Counted from the first letter of the stretch, positions 1 to 6,734 are shown. The stretch: 10,347 bases of DNA from Bacillota bacterium (GCA_021791995.1 JAJYVN010000089.1:1-10347); one strand, 5' to 3'. Numbers and translations are program-made. Notes: generated by a model not told the origin, from the letters alone.

Positions 1-672
1 GGTGCGGATGTCGTGATCGTTGGGCGCGGTGGAGGTTCACTGGAGGAACTCTGGGCGTTCAACGATGAGGCTGTAGCCCGAGCCATTCGCGAGTGTCCCG
101 TTCCCGTTGTCTCTGCCGTCGGCCATGAGACAGACTTCACGATTGCGGATTTTGTTGCCGACCGGCGGGCACCGACCCCTTCTGCCGCAGCGGAGGTCGT
201 GGTGCCGGAGCGCACGGCCTTGCGTGCTGAGCTGGAGGCGTGCCTCATGAAGGCTCTCGGGGCTGTCCGTGCGCGTGTGCAGCGGGAGCGGATCCGTCTG
301 TATGGCGCTACGCGTGGGGTGCTGGAGCGCCCCGATGCGGCGCTACGCCCCCAGCACCTTCGCCTGCAGCACGCGGCGCAGCAATTGGCGCAGATGGGGA
401 TCCGGGTCTCGGAGCGCCGGATGGGTCAGTTCCAGGCGTTAGCGGGGCGCCTGGAGGCGATGTCACCCATGGGTGTTTTAGCTCGAGGCTTTGCGGTCTG
501 TCGTGATACGCAGGGACGCGTGCTGACACGTGTCATGGATACCTCGGTGGGGGCACGGGTGGAGGTACTGCTTGCCGAGGGGGCCCTGCAGGCGCGGGTC
601 GAGGCACAGCTCCCTGGGATTGGGGTTTGGAAGCAAGGGGGAGGTCCGCCAAGCAATGGGAAGCGGTCATGA
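1..672 (+). CDS. xseA: Exodeoxyribonuclease VII large subunit, 3' part (5' end outside window)
   Basis: This is the catalytic subunit of exonuclease VII, a cytoplasmic nuclease that degrades single-stranded DNA from both ends into oligonucleotides, together with several XseB copies. The frame is open from base 1 and shows 223 residues, roughly the second half of a protein usually 400-450 aa long. The family's best conserved block is present: VGRGGGSLEELWAFNDE near the start, then PVVSAVGHETDFTIADFVADRRAPTPSAAAE. A long helical stretch rich in Arg, Glu and Gln follows, and then the typical C-terminal piece ARGFAVCRDTQGRVL...VGARVEVLLAEGALQARV. It ends at TGA 670-672 and overlaps xseB by 17 nt, so the subunits are probably translationally coupled. 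The N-terminal OB-fold domain lies upstream of the window. Identification is firm. Confidence 0.96.
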   Translation, partial: GADVVIVGRGGGSLEELWAFNDEAVARAIRECPVPVVSAVGHETDFTIADFVADRRAPTPSAAAEVVVPERTALRAELEACLMKALGAVRARVQRERIRLYGATRGVLERPDAALRPQHLRLQHAAQQLAQMGIRVSERRMGQFQALAGRLEAMSPMGVLARGFAVCRDTQGRVLTRVMDTSVGARVEVLLAEGALQARVEAQLPGIGVWKQGGGPPSNGKRS

Positions 673-904
673 GGGGGAACCGACGTACGAGGAGGCAGTG
701 AGCGAACTGGAGCAGATCGTTCGCCAATTGGAGGGTGGGGAATTGGCGCTCGAGAGATCTCTGGCTCTCTATGAACGGGGGGTTGCCTTGGCGCGCATCT
801 GCGCTGTGCGGCTGGAAGACGCGGATCGACGGTTGCGGGTGCTTGTGCTCGACGATAGCGGCCGCCCGGTCTTGCGACCGCTCGAGAGCGTGGATGCCGG
901 ATGA
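656..904 (+). CDS. xseB: Exodeoxyribonuclease VII small subunit
   Basis: This 82-aa protein is the small subunit of exonuclease VII, which forms a helical bundle on the XseA coiled coil. Family hallmarks are visible: YEEAVSELEQIVRQLEGGELALERSLALYERGVALARIC, then RLEDADRRLRVL. I chose ATG 656 because it gives the family's usual 70-85 aa. It also has a GGAGGT Shine-Dalgarno at 640-645, ten bases upstream, inside the xseA coding sequence. Upstream in-frame starts would only add out-of-frame xseA sequence. The stop codon overlaps the ispA start (ATGA at 901-904), a classic coupling arrangement. Nothing unusual otherwise. Confidence 0.94.
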   Translation: MGSGHEGEPTYEEAVSELEQIVRQLEGGELALERSLALYERGVALARICAVRLEDADRRLRVLVLDDSGRPVLRPLESVDAG

Positions 905-1797
905 AGATCGACGCGGTGCAGTGGCTGGCGTCGGTGGCAAGTGCGTGCGAGCCCCTTCTGGAAGAGGTGCTGGGGCCGACCGCGGAAACGGCACCTGACC
1001 TCTGGAGTGCGATGCGCTACAGCGTACTGGGGGGCGGCAAGCGGTTGCGGCCGGCTGTCTGTCTTGCCGCCGCTATGGCCTGTGGCGCCGAGGACGCAAT
1101 CCCCCGTCTCGTTCCCGCAGCCTGTTCTCTGGAACTGATGCACACTTACTCCCTGATCCATGACGATCTGCCAGCCATGGATGATGCACCGTTGCGGCGT
1201 GGTCGGCCAAGTTGCCACCGCGTCTTCGGGGAGGCGATGGCAACACTGGCCGGAGATGCGCTGCAGGCACTGGCGTTTGAGGTACTGGCACGTTCGGCTG
1301 CGGGAGTGGACGATGCCAACCACTTGCGTGCGATTTCGGTGTTGGCACAAGCGGCGGGGGCGCAGGGGATGTGCGGCGGGCAGGCGCTTGACCTGCGGAC
1401 GGGCCGCCTGCGGCCGGACCTTGAGGGACTGCTCCGCGTTGAGGCGGCGAAGACGGGGGCACTTCTCTGCTGCTCGGCAGAGATCGGGGGGCTTTTGGCC
1501 GACGCCCGGCAGGACCAACTCTTTGCTCTCTCGCAATATGGGACCGCACTAGGTCAGGCCTTTCAGATTTCAGACGATATTTTGGACGTCGTGGGAAGTT
1601 CTGCGCTTCTCGGCAAGGTTCCGGGCGTCGATGCAGCCAACGGTCGCATCACCGTTGTCTCGTTGCTTGGGCTGGACGGAGCCCACCAACTGGCCGAGGA
1701 TGCAGTTGCCCGCGCGCACGGGGCACTCGCGGGCTGGGACGAGCGCGCGGACGCGCTCCGTGCACTCGTCGATTTTGTCGTGGATCGCGATGCGTGA
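901..1797 (+). CDS. ispA: Farnesyl diphosphate synthase / short-chain polyprenyl synthetase
   Basis: This 298-aa trans-isoprenyl diphosphate synthase condenses IPP with DMAPP and GPP to give C15 farnesyl diphosphate in the cytoplasm. The substrate-binding region LGGGKRLRPA lies at residues 43-52. The first Asp-rich motif is HDDLPAMDD (D88, D89, D94) with the residue spacing of bacterial farnesyl-type enzymes. RRGRPSCHRVFGE follows at 99-111, GDALQALAFE at 118-127, and the second Asp motif FQISDDILD at 221-229. The residues just before the first motif (HTYSLIH) resemble E. coli IspA, supporting C15 chain length. After the second motif the usual GxDxxxxKxTY-type segment reads GVDAANGRITVV, with Arg for Lys and Val for Tyr. 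The start overlaps the xseB stop by 4 nt and has only a weak Shine-Dalgarno, so coupling is likely. Product family is sure; chain length is inferred. Confidence 0.94.
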   Translation: MKIDAVQWLASVASACEPLLEEVLGPTAETAPDLWSAMRYSVLGGGKRLRPAVCLAAAMACGAEDAIPRLVPAACSLELMHTYSLIHDDLPAMDDAPLRRGRPSCHRVFGEAMATLAGDALQALAFEVLARSAAGVDDANHLRAISVLAQAAGAQGMCGGQALDLRTGRLRPDLEGLLRVEAAKTGALLCCSAEIGGLLADARQDQLFALSQYGTALGQAFQISDDILDVVGSSALLGKVPGVDAANGRITVVSLLGLDGAHQLAEDAVARAHGALAGWDERADALRALVDFVVDRDA

Positions 1798-1824
1798 GGG
1801 TGTGTGCGGCACGGCCCGTGGCAA

Positions 1825-1833
1825 TGCTATAAT
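1825..1833 (+). promoter_or_regulatory. Extended -10 promoter candidate for the OLE RNA
   Basis: TGCTATAAT is a perfect sigma-A -10 hexamer (TATAAT, 1828-1833) with the extended TGn element. It starts 28 bases after the ispA stop. No good -35 lies 17-18 bp upstream (best is TGCGGC at 1805-1810), as is common for extended -10 promoters. The expected transcription start is about 1840, which leaves roughly 620 nt to the end of the structured region, close to the usual OLE RNA length. In this GC-rich DNA a perfect TATAAT is unlikely by chance. Confidence 0.6.
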
Positions 1834-1839
1834 CCTCGA

Positions 1840-2460
1840 CATGGAGGGTGGGTGGCGCAGTATCCTAGTCCTTCGGCGCGCGCTTGAAGGCGGGCCTAAA
1901 AATCCGCCGACGGGCAAAGCGATGAAGTTCCTGGTGGCGGCTTTTGGCGCCCAGCTGGGGGTTGCTGCTGGGAGTTAAGGGAGTGGGGCGATCCGCAATG
2001 GCATGCGGGCGTGGACCCCGCTTCCGCGGAGACCCGACAGGACCGGCCGTTGGATGGTTGGTCGTCGGGGAATGAACCTGCACGTGGCGATACTACGTGC
2101 AGCGTAGCCTGCCTTGACGTGGTCCGGTTGGAAGCGTCATAGTCCTCGGTCGGCGGAGGGATCCGCCGTCGGCCCCAGGGAGGCGCGGAAAGTCCGACTG
2201 CAATAGAGGCTAGGGCGCGGAGCCGAAGTAGGGGAAATCCCCTAGGCTGTCGCAAGGGCGCGGTGGGGATTGCGGTGCGACCTCAGTGGCGATCCAGCGC
2301 TGCCTTGGGCGACCGGGCAGGACTCCCGTCAAAGGGAAACCGCCGTTACGGCGACGAACGGTCGGGGGTGCGGGAAATCCGGCTGGACCTAAGGCGCAAG
2401 ATTGACCCCCGCGTTGCCACCCATGCCCCAGGTTTTGTCCGCACCGGAAGGACAGAAGTG
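1840..2460 (+). ncRNA. ole: OLE RNA (ornate, large, extremophilic), ends approximate
   Basis: OLE RNA is a ~610-nt structured RNA of extremophilic and anaerobic Bacillota. With OapA and other proteins it forms a membrane-associated ribonucleoprotein linked to ethanol, cold and Mg2+ stress tolerance. The call rests on position between ispA and a four-TM OapA-like gene followed by dxs, on matching length, and on dense local structure with no conserved protein frame. Visible helices include CCTTC/GAAGG (1870-1874/1886-1890), which competes with GGCGG/CCGCC (1889-1893/1904-1908) closing a loop with CTAAAAAT. Others are CCCAGC/GCTGGG (1950-1955/1967-1972); a 7-bp stem with a GGGA GNRA-type tetraloop (2151-2168); a two-part stem AGCC-TAGGGG/CCCCTA-GGCT with a GAAG bulge (2221-2248); and CGCCG-TTA-CGGCG (2341-2353). 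The 5' end is set by the promoter and the 3' end by a hairpin at 2435-2455. Both are inferred. Confidence 0.87.
2435..2455 (+). promoter_or_regulatory. Hairpin at the OLE RNA / oapA junction, covering part of the oapA ribosome site
   Basis: TTGTCC (2435-2440) can pair with GGACAG (2450-2455), closing a 9-nt loop that contains CCGGAA. The only Shine-Dalgarno-like sequence before oapA, GGAAGGA at 2446-2452, lies in the loop and 3' arm, so folding would hide it. The hairpin may be the 3' terminal helix of OLE RNA, a translation control element for oapA, or both. There is no U-run after it, so it is not an intrinsic terminator and transcription should continue into oapA. Confidence 0.4.
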
Positions 2461-2464
2461 TACA

Positions 2465-3049
2465 GTGGGCCAAGCGAGTCGACGGCACAGTACGGCACGT
2501 CACATGGCTCAAGGCCTATATTTGGCGCTATTGGCCTTTGGGATCTCCCTTGTGGTGATATGGCCAGCGGATTCGGGCCTGCGCCGGTTGGATGTTTTTG
2601 CTTCAGCCCTGATCGTTTTGGGGCTTTTGGTGGTGGGGGCTGCAGGGGATATGCTCGCCGTCGCGGCCGCGGCGGGTGAGGAGGCGGCACTCCACGCCAT
2701 GGCGACGCGACGCCGCCCGGGCGCGCGAGGGGCCCTGGCGCTCAAGCGGCGGGCGGACCATGTTGTGAGCATCGCCGGCGATATCGTGGGCGACGTGGCG
2801 GGAACGGTCAGCGGAGCCGCAGCGATGTTCGTCGCGATGGCGGCGGCGGAGCGGCACCATTGGCCCGAAACAGTGGCGGTGTCGGTCGCGGTGGCAGCGG
2901 TTGCGGCGGTTGCTGTTGGATTGAAGGCCACATTGAAGGGCGTCGCCATTCGCGAGGCGAATCGTGTTCTGCATACCGTAGGGTACGTCTCCTATTTTTG
3001 GCATCGGTTGCGCCGCGGTGCATTGCTGAAGGGGCGGGGAGGACGTTGA
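2465..3049 (+). CDS. oapA: OLE-associated membrane protein OapA
   Basis: This 194-aa integral membrane protein is probably the partner that anchors OLE RNA to the cytoplasmic membrane. Four hydrophobic segments are visible: LYLALLAFGISLVVIW, VFASALIVLGLLVVGAAGDML, IVGDVAGTVSGAAAMFVAMAAA and VAVSVAVAAVAAVAVGL. The loop between segments 2 and 3 is strongly basic (ATRRRPGARGALALKRRADHV), which suits RNA contact. The core LHAMA...GA..AL.L.R.AD.V....GDIVGDVAGTVSGAA resembles the family pattern I recall for OapA homologs, which are often misannotated as CorB-like transporters. The start is uncertain. GTG 2465 has GGAAGGA 12 nt upstream; ATG 2504 would give 181 aa but has no Shine-Dalgarno. Its stop sits at the dxs start region. 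Identification rests on synteny plus pattern. Confidence 0.82.
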   Translation: MGQASRRHSTARHMAQGLYLALLAFGISLVVIWPADSGLRRLDVFASALIVLGLLVVGAAGDMLAVAAAAGEEAALHAMATRRRPGARGALALKRRADHVVSIAGDIVGDVAGTVSGAAAMFVAMAAAERHHWPETVAVSVAVAAVAAVAVGLKATLKGVAIREANRVLHTVGYVSYFWHRLRRGALLKGRGGR

Positions 3050-3060
3050 AGGAGAAGTTG

Positions 3061-4974
3061 TTGCCATCCGTCCGGAGCCCATCGGATCTCGGGGCATTGA
3101 GCCCGCTAGAATTGCGACAACTCGCCCAGGAGATTCGGGCCACCATCGTCGAAACGGTCGCTCGTGGAGGCGGCCACCTGGGCGCGAGCCTTGGCACCGT
3201 GGAATTGACAATCGCGCTGCACACTGTGTTTCAGAGCCCACGCGATCAGATTGTCTGGGATACGGGCCACCAAACGTATGGGCACAAGCTTTTGACGGGT
3301 CGTTACGCTGTGTTTGAAACGTTACGGCAACCTGGGGGCATCTCAGGTTTCTGCAAGCGGAATGAGAGTGAGCACGACATCTGGGAGGCAGGGCACGCCG
3401 GCACCTCCCTCTCGGCAGCCCTCGGGATGGCCGTGGCGCGTGATCTGACCAACGGAAGTGGCGAGGTCATTGCCGTCATCGGCGATGGAGCGATGACGGC
3501 GGGGATGGCGCTTGAGGCGCTGAACAACATCGGGCAGAGCAAGGCGCACCTGATCATCGTTCTCAATGACAATGGCATGTCGATCTCGCGCAACGTTGGC
3601 GCCCTTCCAAGTTATTTGGCGCGCTTGCGTAGCGAACCGACCTATCTGCGCTTCCGTGAGGATGTGCGCTGGCTTGTGGAGCGGGTGCCGCTCATCGGCC
3701 AAGCGATGACGCGCACGGTGCAGCGGGTTAAAGATGGGCTAAAGCAGATGATGCTTCCCGGGATGCTGTTTGAGGACTTGGGCTTGACGTATTTGGGGCC
3801 TGTGGACGGGCACAACATCGCGAGTGTGCAGGAGGTGCTTCGCCAGGCACGGCAACTGCCTGGCCCCGTGCTTTGTCACGTGGTGACGGTGAAGGGGAAG
3901 GGATACGGACCAACCGAGGAGAAGCCGGAGGCTTCGCACGCGCGGTCTGGACCGTTCGACCCCAAGACGGGGCGGTCGTTGAGTCGGAAGGCATCCCGTC
4001 CCACCTACACGCAGGTCTTTGCGGATGCCCTGGTTCGAGCAGCGGAGACCGACGAGCGGATCGTGGCCATCACGGCGGCCATGTCGGATGGCACCGGTCT
4101 CAACAGTTTCGCCGAGCGCTTCCCTCACCGATGTTTCGATGTTGGGATTGCCGAGCAGCATGCGGTCACCTTTGCTGCCGGATTGGCCGCCAGCGGTCTG
4201 CGCCCGGTTGTTGCTGTCTACTCCACCTTCCTGCAGCGCGCCTACGACCAGATCGTGCATGACGTTGCCTTACAGAAGCTTCCGGTCGTCTTTGCCCTGG
4301 ATCGCGCAGGGCTTGTGGGAGCAGATGGCGCAACGCATCAGGGGCTGTATGATATCAGCTATCTCCGGCATATTCCGGGGATGTCCATCCTGGTGCCGCG
4401 CGACGAAGGTGAACTCCCCTCGGTCTTGGCGACGGCGCTTGCATACACGGGCGGCCCAGTGGCGTTTCGCTATCCCCGCGGTGAGGGCAATGGGGCACCC
4501 ATTCCGGAGCAGGGGGCGCTGTTGCCCTGGGGTAAAGCGGAGGTGCTCCGTAAAAGAGGCGAGGATGCTGCGATTGTGGCCATTGGCCCCATGTGTTCTG
4601 AGGCGATGCGAGCATCGGAACTCCTGGAGCAGGTTGGTATCGGGAGCACCGTGGTGGATGCGCGCTTCTGCAAACCCCTCGATGCCGAGCTCCTGCTGGA
4701 TCTGGCGCGACGCTGTCGGGTACTTGTCACTGTGGAGGAGCACGTCCTCCCAGGAGGCTTCGGTAGCGCGGTCGAGGAACTGTTGGCCGAGCATGGGGTG
4801 TTGGTGCGAAGCGCGTTGTGCGCACTGCCTGATGCGGTGATTGACCAGGGGGATCGCGCGGCGCAACTGGAGGGGGCGGGCCTCAGCGCCGAAGGTGTCG
4901 CTGCCACGGTGTGCGGGCTTTTGGGCAGACGTTGGGCGAAGGCCGTGGGAGGGGCAACCCAGAGTGCCATCTGA
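3061..4974 (+). CDS. dxs: 1-deoxy-D-xylulose-5-phosphate synthase
   Basis: DXS condenses pyruvate and glyceraldehyde-3-phosphate using thiamine diphosphate, the first and flux-controlling step of the MEP isoprenoid pathway. From TTG 3061 it is 637 aa, a normal length. Landmarks are GGHLGASLGTVELT with the substrate His at 39, DTGHQTYGHKLLTGR (67-81), and the ThDP-binding GDGAMTAG...NDN (141-148, 169-171). After these come YLGPVDGHN (244-252), KGKGYGPTEEKPEASH (278-293), IAEQHAVTFAAG with catalytic Glu365 (363-374), DRAGLVGADGATHQG (414-428) and RYPRGEG (470-476). GHAGTS (111-116) stands where many homologs have GHSSTS. TTG 3061 is chosen because AAGGAG (3049-3054) lies six bases upstream. TTG 3046, which overlaps the oapA stop, is an alternative giving 642 aa. 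The open frame continues upstream to 2860, but that part shadows oapA. Confidence 0.96.
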   Translation: MPSVRSPSDLGALSPLELRQLAQEIRATIVETVARGGGHLGASLGTVELTIALHTVFQSPRDQIVWDTGHQTYGHKLLTGRYAVFETLRQPGGISGFCKRNESEHDIWEAGHAGTSLSAALGMAVARDLTNGSGEVIAVIGDGAMTAGMALEALNNIGQSKAHLIIVLNDNGMSISRNVGALPSYLARLRSEPTYLRFREDVRWLVERVPLIGQAMTRTVQRVKDGLKQMMLPGMLFEDLGLTYLGPVDGHNIASVQEVLRQARQLPGPVLCHVVTVKGKGYGPTEEKPEASHARSGPFDPKTGRSLSRKASRPTYTQVFADALVRAAETDERIVAITAAMSDGTGLNSFAERFPHRCFDVGIAEQHAVTFAAGLAASGLRPVVAVYSTFLQRAYDQIVHDVALQKLPVVFALDRAGLVGADGATHQGLYDISYLRHIPGMSILVPRDEGELPSVLATALAYTGGPVAFRYPRGEGNGAPIPEQGALLPWGKAEVLRKRGEDAAIVAIGPMCSEAMRASELLEQVGIGSTVVDARFCKPLDAELLLDLARRCRVLVTVEEHVLPGGFGSAVEELLAEHGVLVRSALCALPDAVIDQGDRAAQLEGAGLSAEGVAATVCGLLGRRWAKAVGGATQSAI

Positions 4975-5821
4975 CTCCTCCCGTGAGCGGCTGGATCAGG
5001 TGTTGGTGCGTCGTGGACTTGCAACGGGGCGGGACGCCGCTGCGGCGTTGGCTTTGGCTGGTGAGGTGTGGGTCGACGGTGCCCAGGTCACAAAGGCGGG
5101 CAAACGGATTTCCGTCTCCGCTCAGGTGGAGGTGCGGCCGAGGCGACGGCGGTATGCCAGTCGCGCCGGGGGTAAGCTCGAGGCAGCGTTGGAGCGTTTT
5201 GGGGTTGACCCAAGCGGTTGTGTCTGTCTCGACATCGGGGCATCCACCGGTGGTTTTACCGATTGCCTGTTGCAGCACGGCGCTGCTCGGGTGTATGCGG
5301 TGGATGTCGGATATGGGCAGTTGCGATGGGAACTGCGTACCGACGCACGCGTGGTGGTGTTGGAGCGACGGAATGCACGGTATCTGACGGCAGAACACGT
5401 ATCGGAAGGATGCGATCTCGCTGTTTGTGACGTCAGCTTCATCTCCGTGACGAAGGTGCTACCGCCGGTGCGGAAGCTCTTGCGGGACCAGGGGGCGATG
5501 ATCGTTCTCGTCAAACCCCAGTTCGAGGCAGGACCGGCCGATGTGCCACGCGGTGGCGTGGTGCGCGATCCTGCGGTGCATCGCCGTGTGCTCTGGGAGG
5601 TTGTGCATTTCGCGCAGCGGAGTGGGTGGACGGCATTGGGACTTTTGCCGTCGCCCGTCTGCGGTGCCGATGGCAATCAGGAGTTTCTGCTCCTATTGCG
5701 TCCAGGGGGAGCAGCTGAGGTCGGTTCGTTGATCGAAGGGGCCGTTGCGGAGGTGTCCGATGACGACGACGGAGGGGATGCAAGACGGGCTGTGGGCCTG
5801 GTTGACGACCCCGCTCGATGA
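4964..5821 (+). CDS. tlyA: TlyA-family rRNA 2'-O-methyltransferase (YqxC-like)
   Basis: This 285-aa SAM-dependent enzyme belongs to the TlyA/hemolysin A family; characterised members 2'-O-methylate ribose in 16S and 23S rRNA. An N-terminal S4 RNA-binding domain (about residues 7-66, RLDQVLVRRGLATGRDAA...VWVDG) leads to YASRAGGKLEAALERF. The Rossmann methyltransferase follows: CLDIGASTGGFTDCLLQ (88-104) for SAM binding, VYAVDVGYGQLRWELR (110-125), CDVSFIS (155-161), VLVKPQFEAG (181-190), RGGVVRD (196-202) and SPVCGADGNQEFLL (230-243). GTG 4964 has GGGAGGGG at 4947-4954, nine bases upstream, and overlaps the dxs end by 11 nt. The yqxC-type gene after dxs is the usual Bacillota order. The last ~22 residues, including SDDDDGGD, overlap the next gene by 62 nt and lie beyond the conserved fold. 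Confidence 0.94.
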   Translation: MPSDSSRERLDQVLVRRGLATGRDAAAALALAGEVWVDGAQVTKAGKRISVSAQVEVRPRRRRYASRAGGKLEAALERFGVDPSGCVCLDIGASTGGFTDCLLQHGAARVYAVDVGYGQLRWELRTDARVVVLERRNARYLTAEHVSEGCDLAVCDVSFISVTKVLPPVRKLLRDQGAMIVLVKPQFEAGPADVPRGGVVRDPAVHRRVLWEVVHFAQRSGWTALGLLPSPVCGADGNQEFLLLLRPGGAAEVGSLIEGAVAEVSDDDDGGDARRAVGLVDDPAR

Positions 5822-6653
5822 TGCGGGACGCCCGGATTGGCGTGCAGTGCGCCGCAATCTCCAGGGCTATGGGGCGGCGCCTCTAGCGGGATACGTGATC
5901 GGGGGGGCTCCCAGTGAGTCGTCGCGCCTTTCGCCTGCCGAGTGGCGGGAACTGGTGGCTGTGGTACTGGATGAGGCGCAGCGTCCGGTGTGGCTGGTCG
6001 TGGAGCCCACAGATCCGCACTCACTGCAGGATGTTGCTCAGTATTGGGCCGAGCAGCATGTGGCGGGTCTCTTGATATCCGCCGTTACGGACGACCGAGG
6101 GCAGGTGGAGACGGCGGGTCTTACCGCGCACTGGATCGCACTGGCGGAGGTTTCGGCACTGCCATTGGCTGTGATGTGGTTGCCTGTCATGGGGGGCCCA
6201 CCGCCGGAAGTGGATGCGCTACGCTCCGCGCTCGAGGGTGGTGTGGCGGGTATCGTTGACGGTAGTGGCGACGTCACGCGGTGGGCGGAGATCATGGAGC
6301 ACGCGCCCGCACAGGCGTCGGTCGCGAATGGCTCTGCCCCGTCGATGGTTGCGGTGGCGGGGCTCGGCGCACGGGTCCATGTGCTGCCAGCCGCTGCGGC
6401 CCTGCCGTTCGAGCTGGCGGCGGTCGTTGCCCTCTGTGGGGATGCCCGCTGGTCGGAGGCGCTCTCCGCTATGGCAGCGCTCGGTGGTGTGCTGCGCACC
6501 ATGGAGCGCTGGGGTCCGTCTGCCGTCAAGCGTGCCATGGATCTCCTCGGATACCGCGGCGGCCCCGTGCGTTTGCCGCTGCGATCGGCCTCTCCGGAGG
6601 TGCAGGCGACTCTGGTGGACGCCTTGCGGGCGGCCAGGTTGATCCGCTTTTAG
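5760..6653 (+). CDS. DapA-fold (dihydrodipicolinate synthase/N-acetylneuraminate lyase family) protein lacking the Schiff-base lysine
   Basis: The 297-aa protein has the layout of class I DapA/NAL aldolases. It opens with GLWAWLTTPLDDAGRPDWRAVRRNLQGY (10-37), followed by GYVIGGAPSESSRLSPAEWRELV (44-66) in place of the GTTGE loop block. The C-terminal helix is AVKRAMDLLGYRGGPVRLPL (255-274). Catalytic positions are altered. The segment that should read like GIKEASGD is GIVDGSGD (164-171), putting Val166 where the substrate-binding lysine belongs. The usual YNxP tyrosine segment is VMWLPVMGG (138-146). It is therefore unlikely to make dihydrodipicolinate by the known mechanism and may be a pseudoenzyme, a regulator or an enzyme with other chemistry. 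ATG 5760 is supported by GGAGGT at 5749-5754. It overlaps tlyA by 62 nt in another frame and is probably cotranscribed. Fold is confident, function unknown. Confidence 0.8.
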   Translation: MTTTEGMQDGLWAWLTTPLDDAGRPDWRAVRRNLQGYGAAPLAGYVIGGAPSESSRLSPAEWRELVAVVLDEAQRPVWLVVEPTDPHSLQDVAQYWAEQHVAGLLISAVTDDRGQVETAGLTAHWIALAEVSALPLAVMWLPVMGGPPPEVDALRSALEGGVAGIVDGSGDVTRWAEIMEHAPAQASVANGSAPSMVAVAGLGARVHVLPAAAALPFELAAVVALCGDARWSEALSAMAALGGVLRTMERWGPSAVKRAMDLLGYRGGPVRLPLRSASPEVQATLVDALRAARLIRF

Positions 6654-6734
6654 GCCGACCCTGCGGCACGGCTTGGTCACTTAGGACATTCGATCCAGTG
6701 CGGAATGGTCTTCTTACCTCCAGAGTCGGAATCA

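Noticed and set aside
769..1536. 255-aa open frame on the minus strand opposite ispA, and similar long antisense frames elsewhere
   Set aside because: Typical antisense shadow of a high-GC gene: Arg, Pro, Ser and His-rich with no domain signature. The sense gene is certain.
1896..2255. Open reading frames across the OLE region on both strands (for example minus 1896-2255 and plus 1631-1978)
   Set aside because: They have no recognisable domain and no good ribosome site, and they cut across the predicted RNA helices. They are open by chance in GC-rich DNA.
2187..2348. RNase P RNA look-alike: GGAAAGTCCG (2187-2196) and AGGGAAACCGCCG (2333-2345)
   Set aside because: The GAGGAAAGTCCG core is only partly matched. 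The other universal RNase P blocks, the AGAGCGCACC region and the 3' P4 strand with ACAGAA followed by a pairing 3' end, are not present in the right order. Synteny points to OLE RNA instead.
2402..2464. In-frame upstream extension of oapA from TTG 2402 or ATG 2423
   Set aside because: No Shine-Dalgarno precedes these codons, and the extension is non-hydrophobic sequence overlapping the OLE 3' region. Starts at 2465 or 2504 give a normal protein.
2860..3060. N-terminal extension of dxs back to 2860
   Set aside because: The added ~67 residues are low-complexity sequence shadowing oapA in another frame, and DXS is complete without them.
5760..6653. Calling this gene dapA (true dihydrodipicolinate synthase)
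   Set aside because: The Schiff-base lysine and the YN tyrosine motif are both replaced, so only fold membership is supported.
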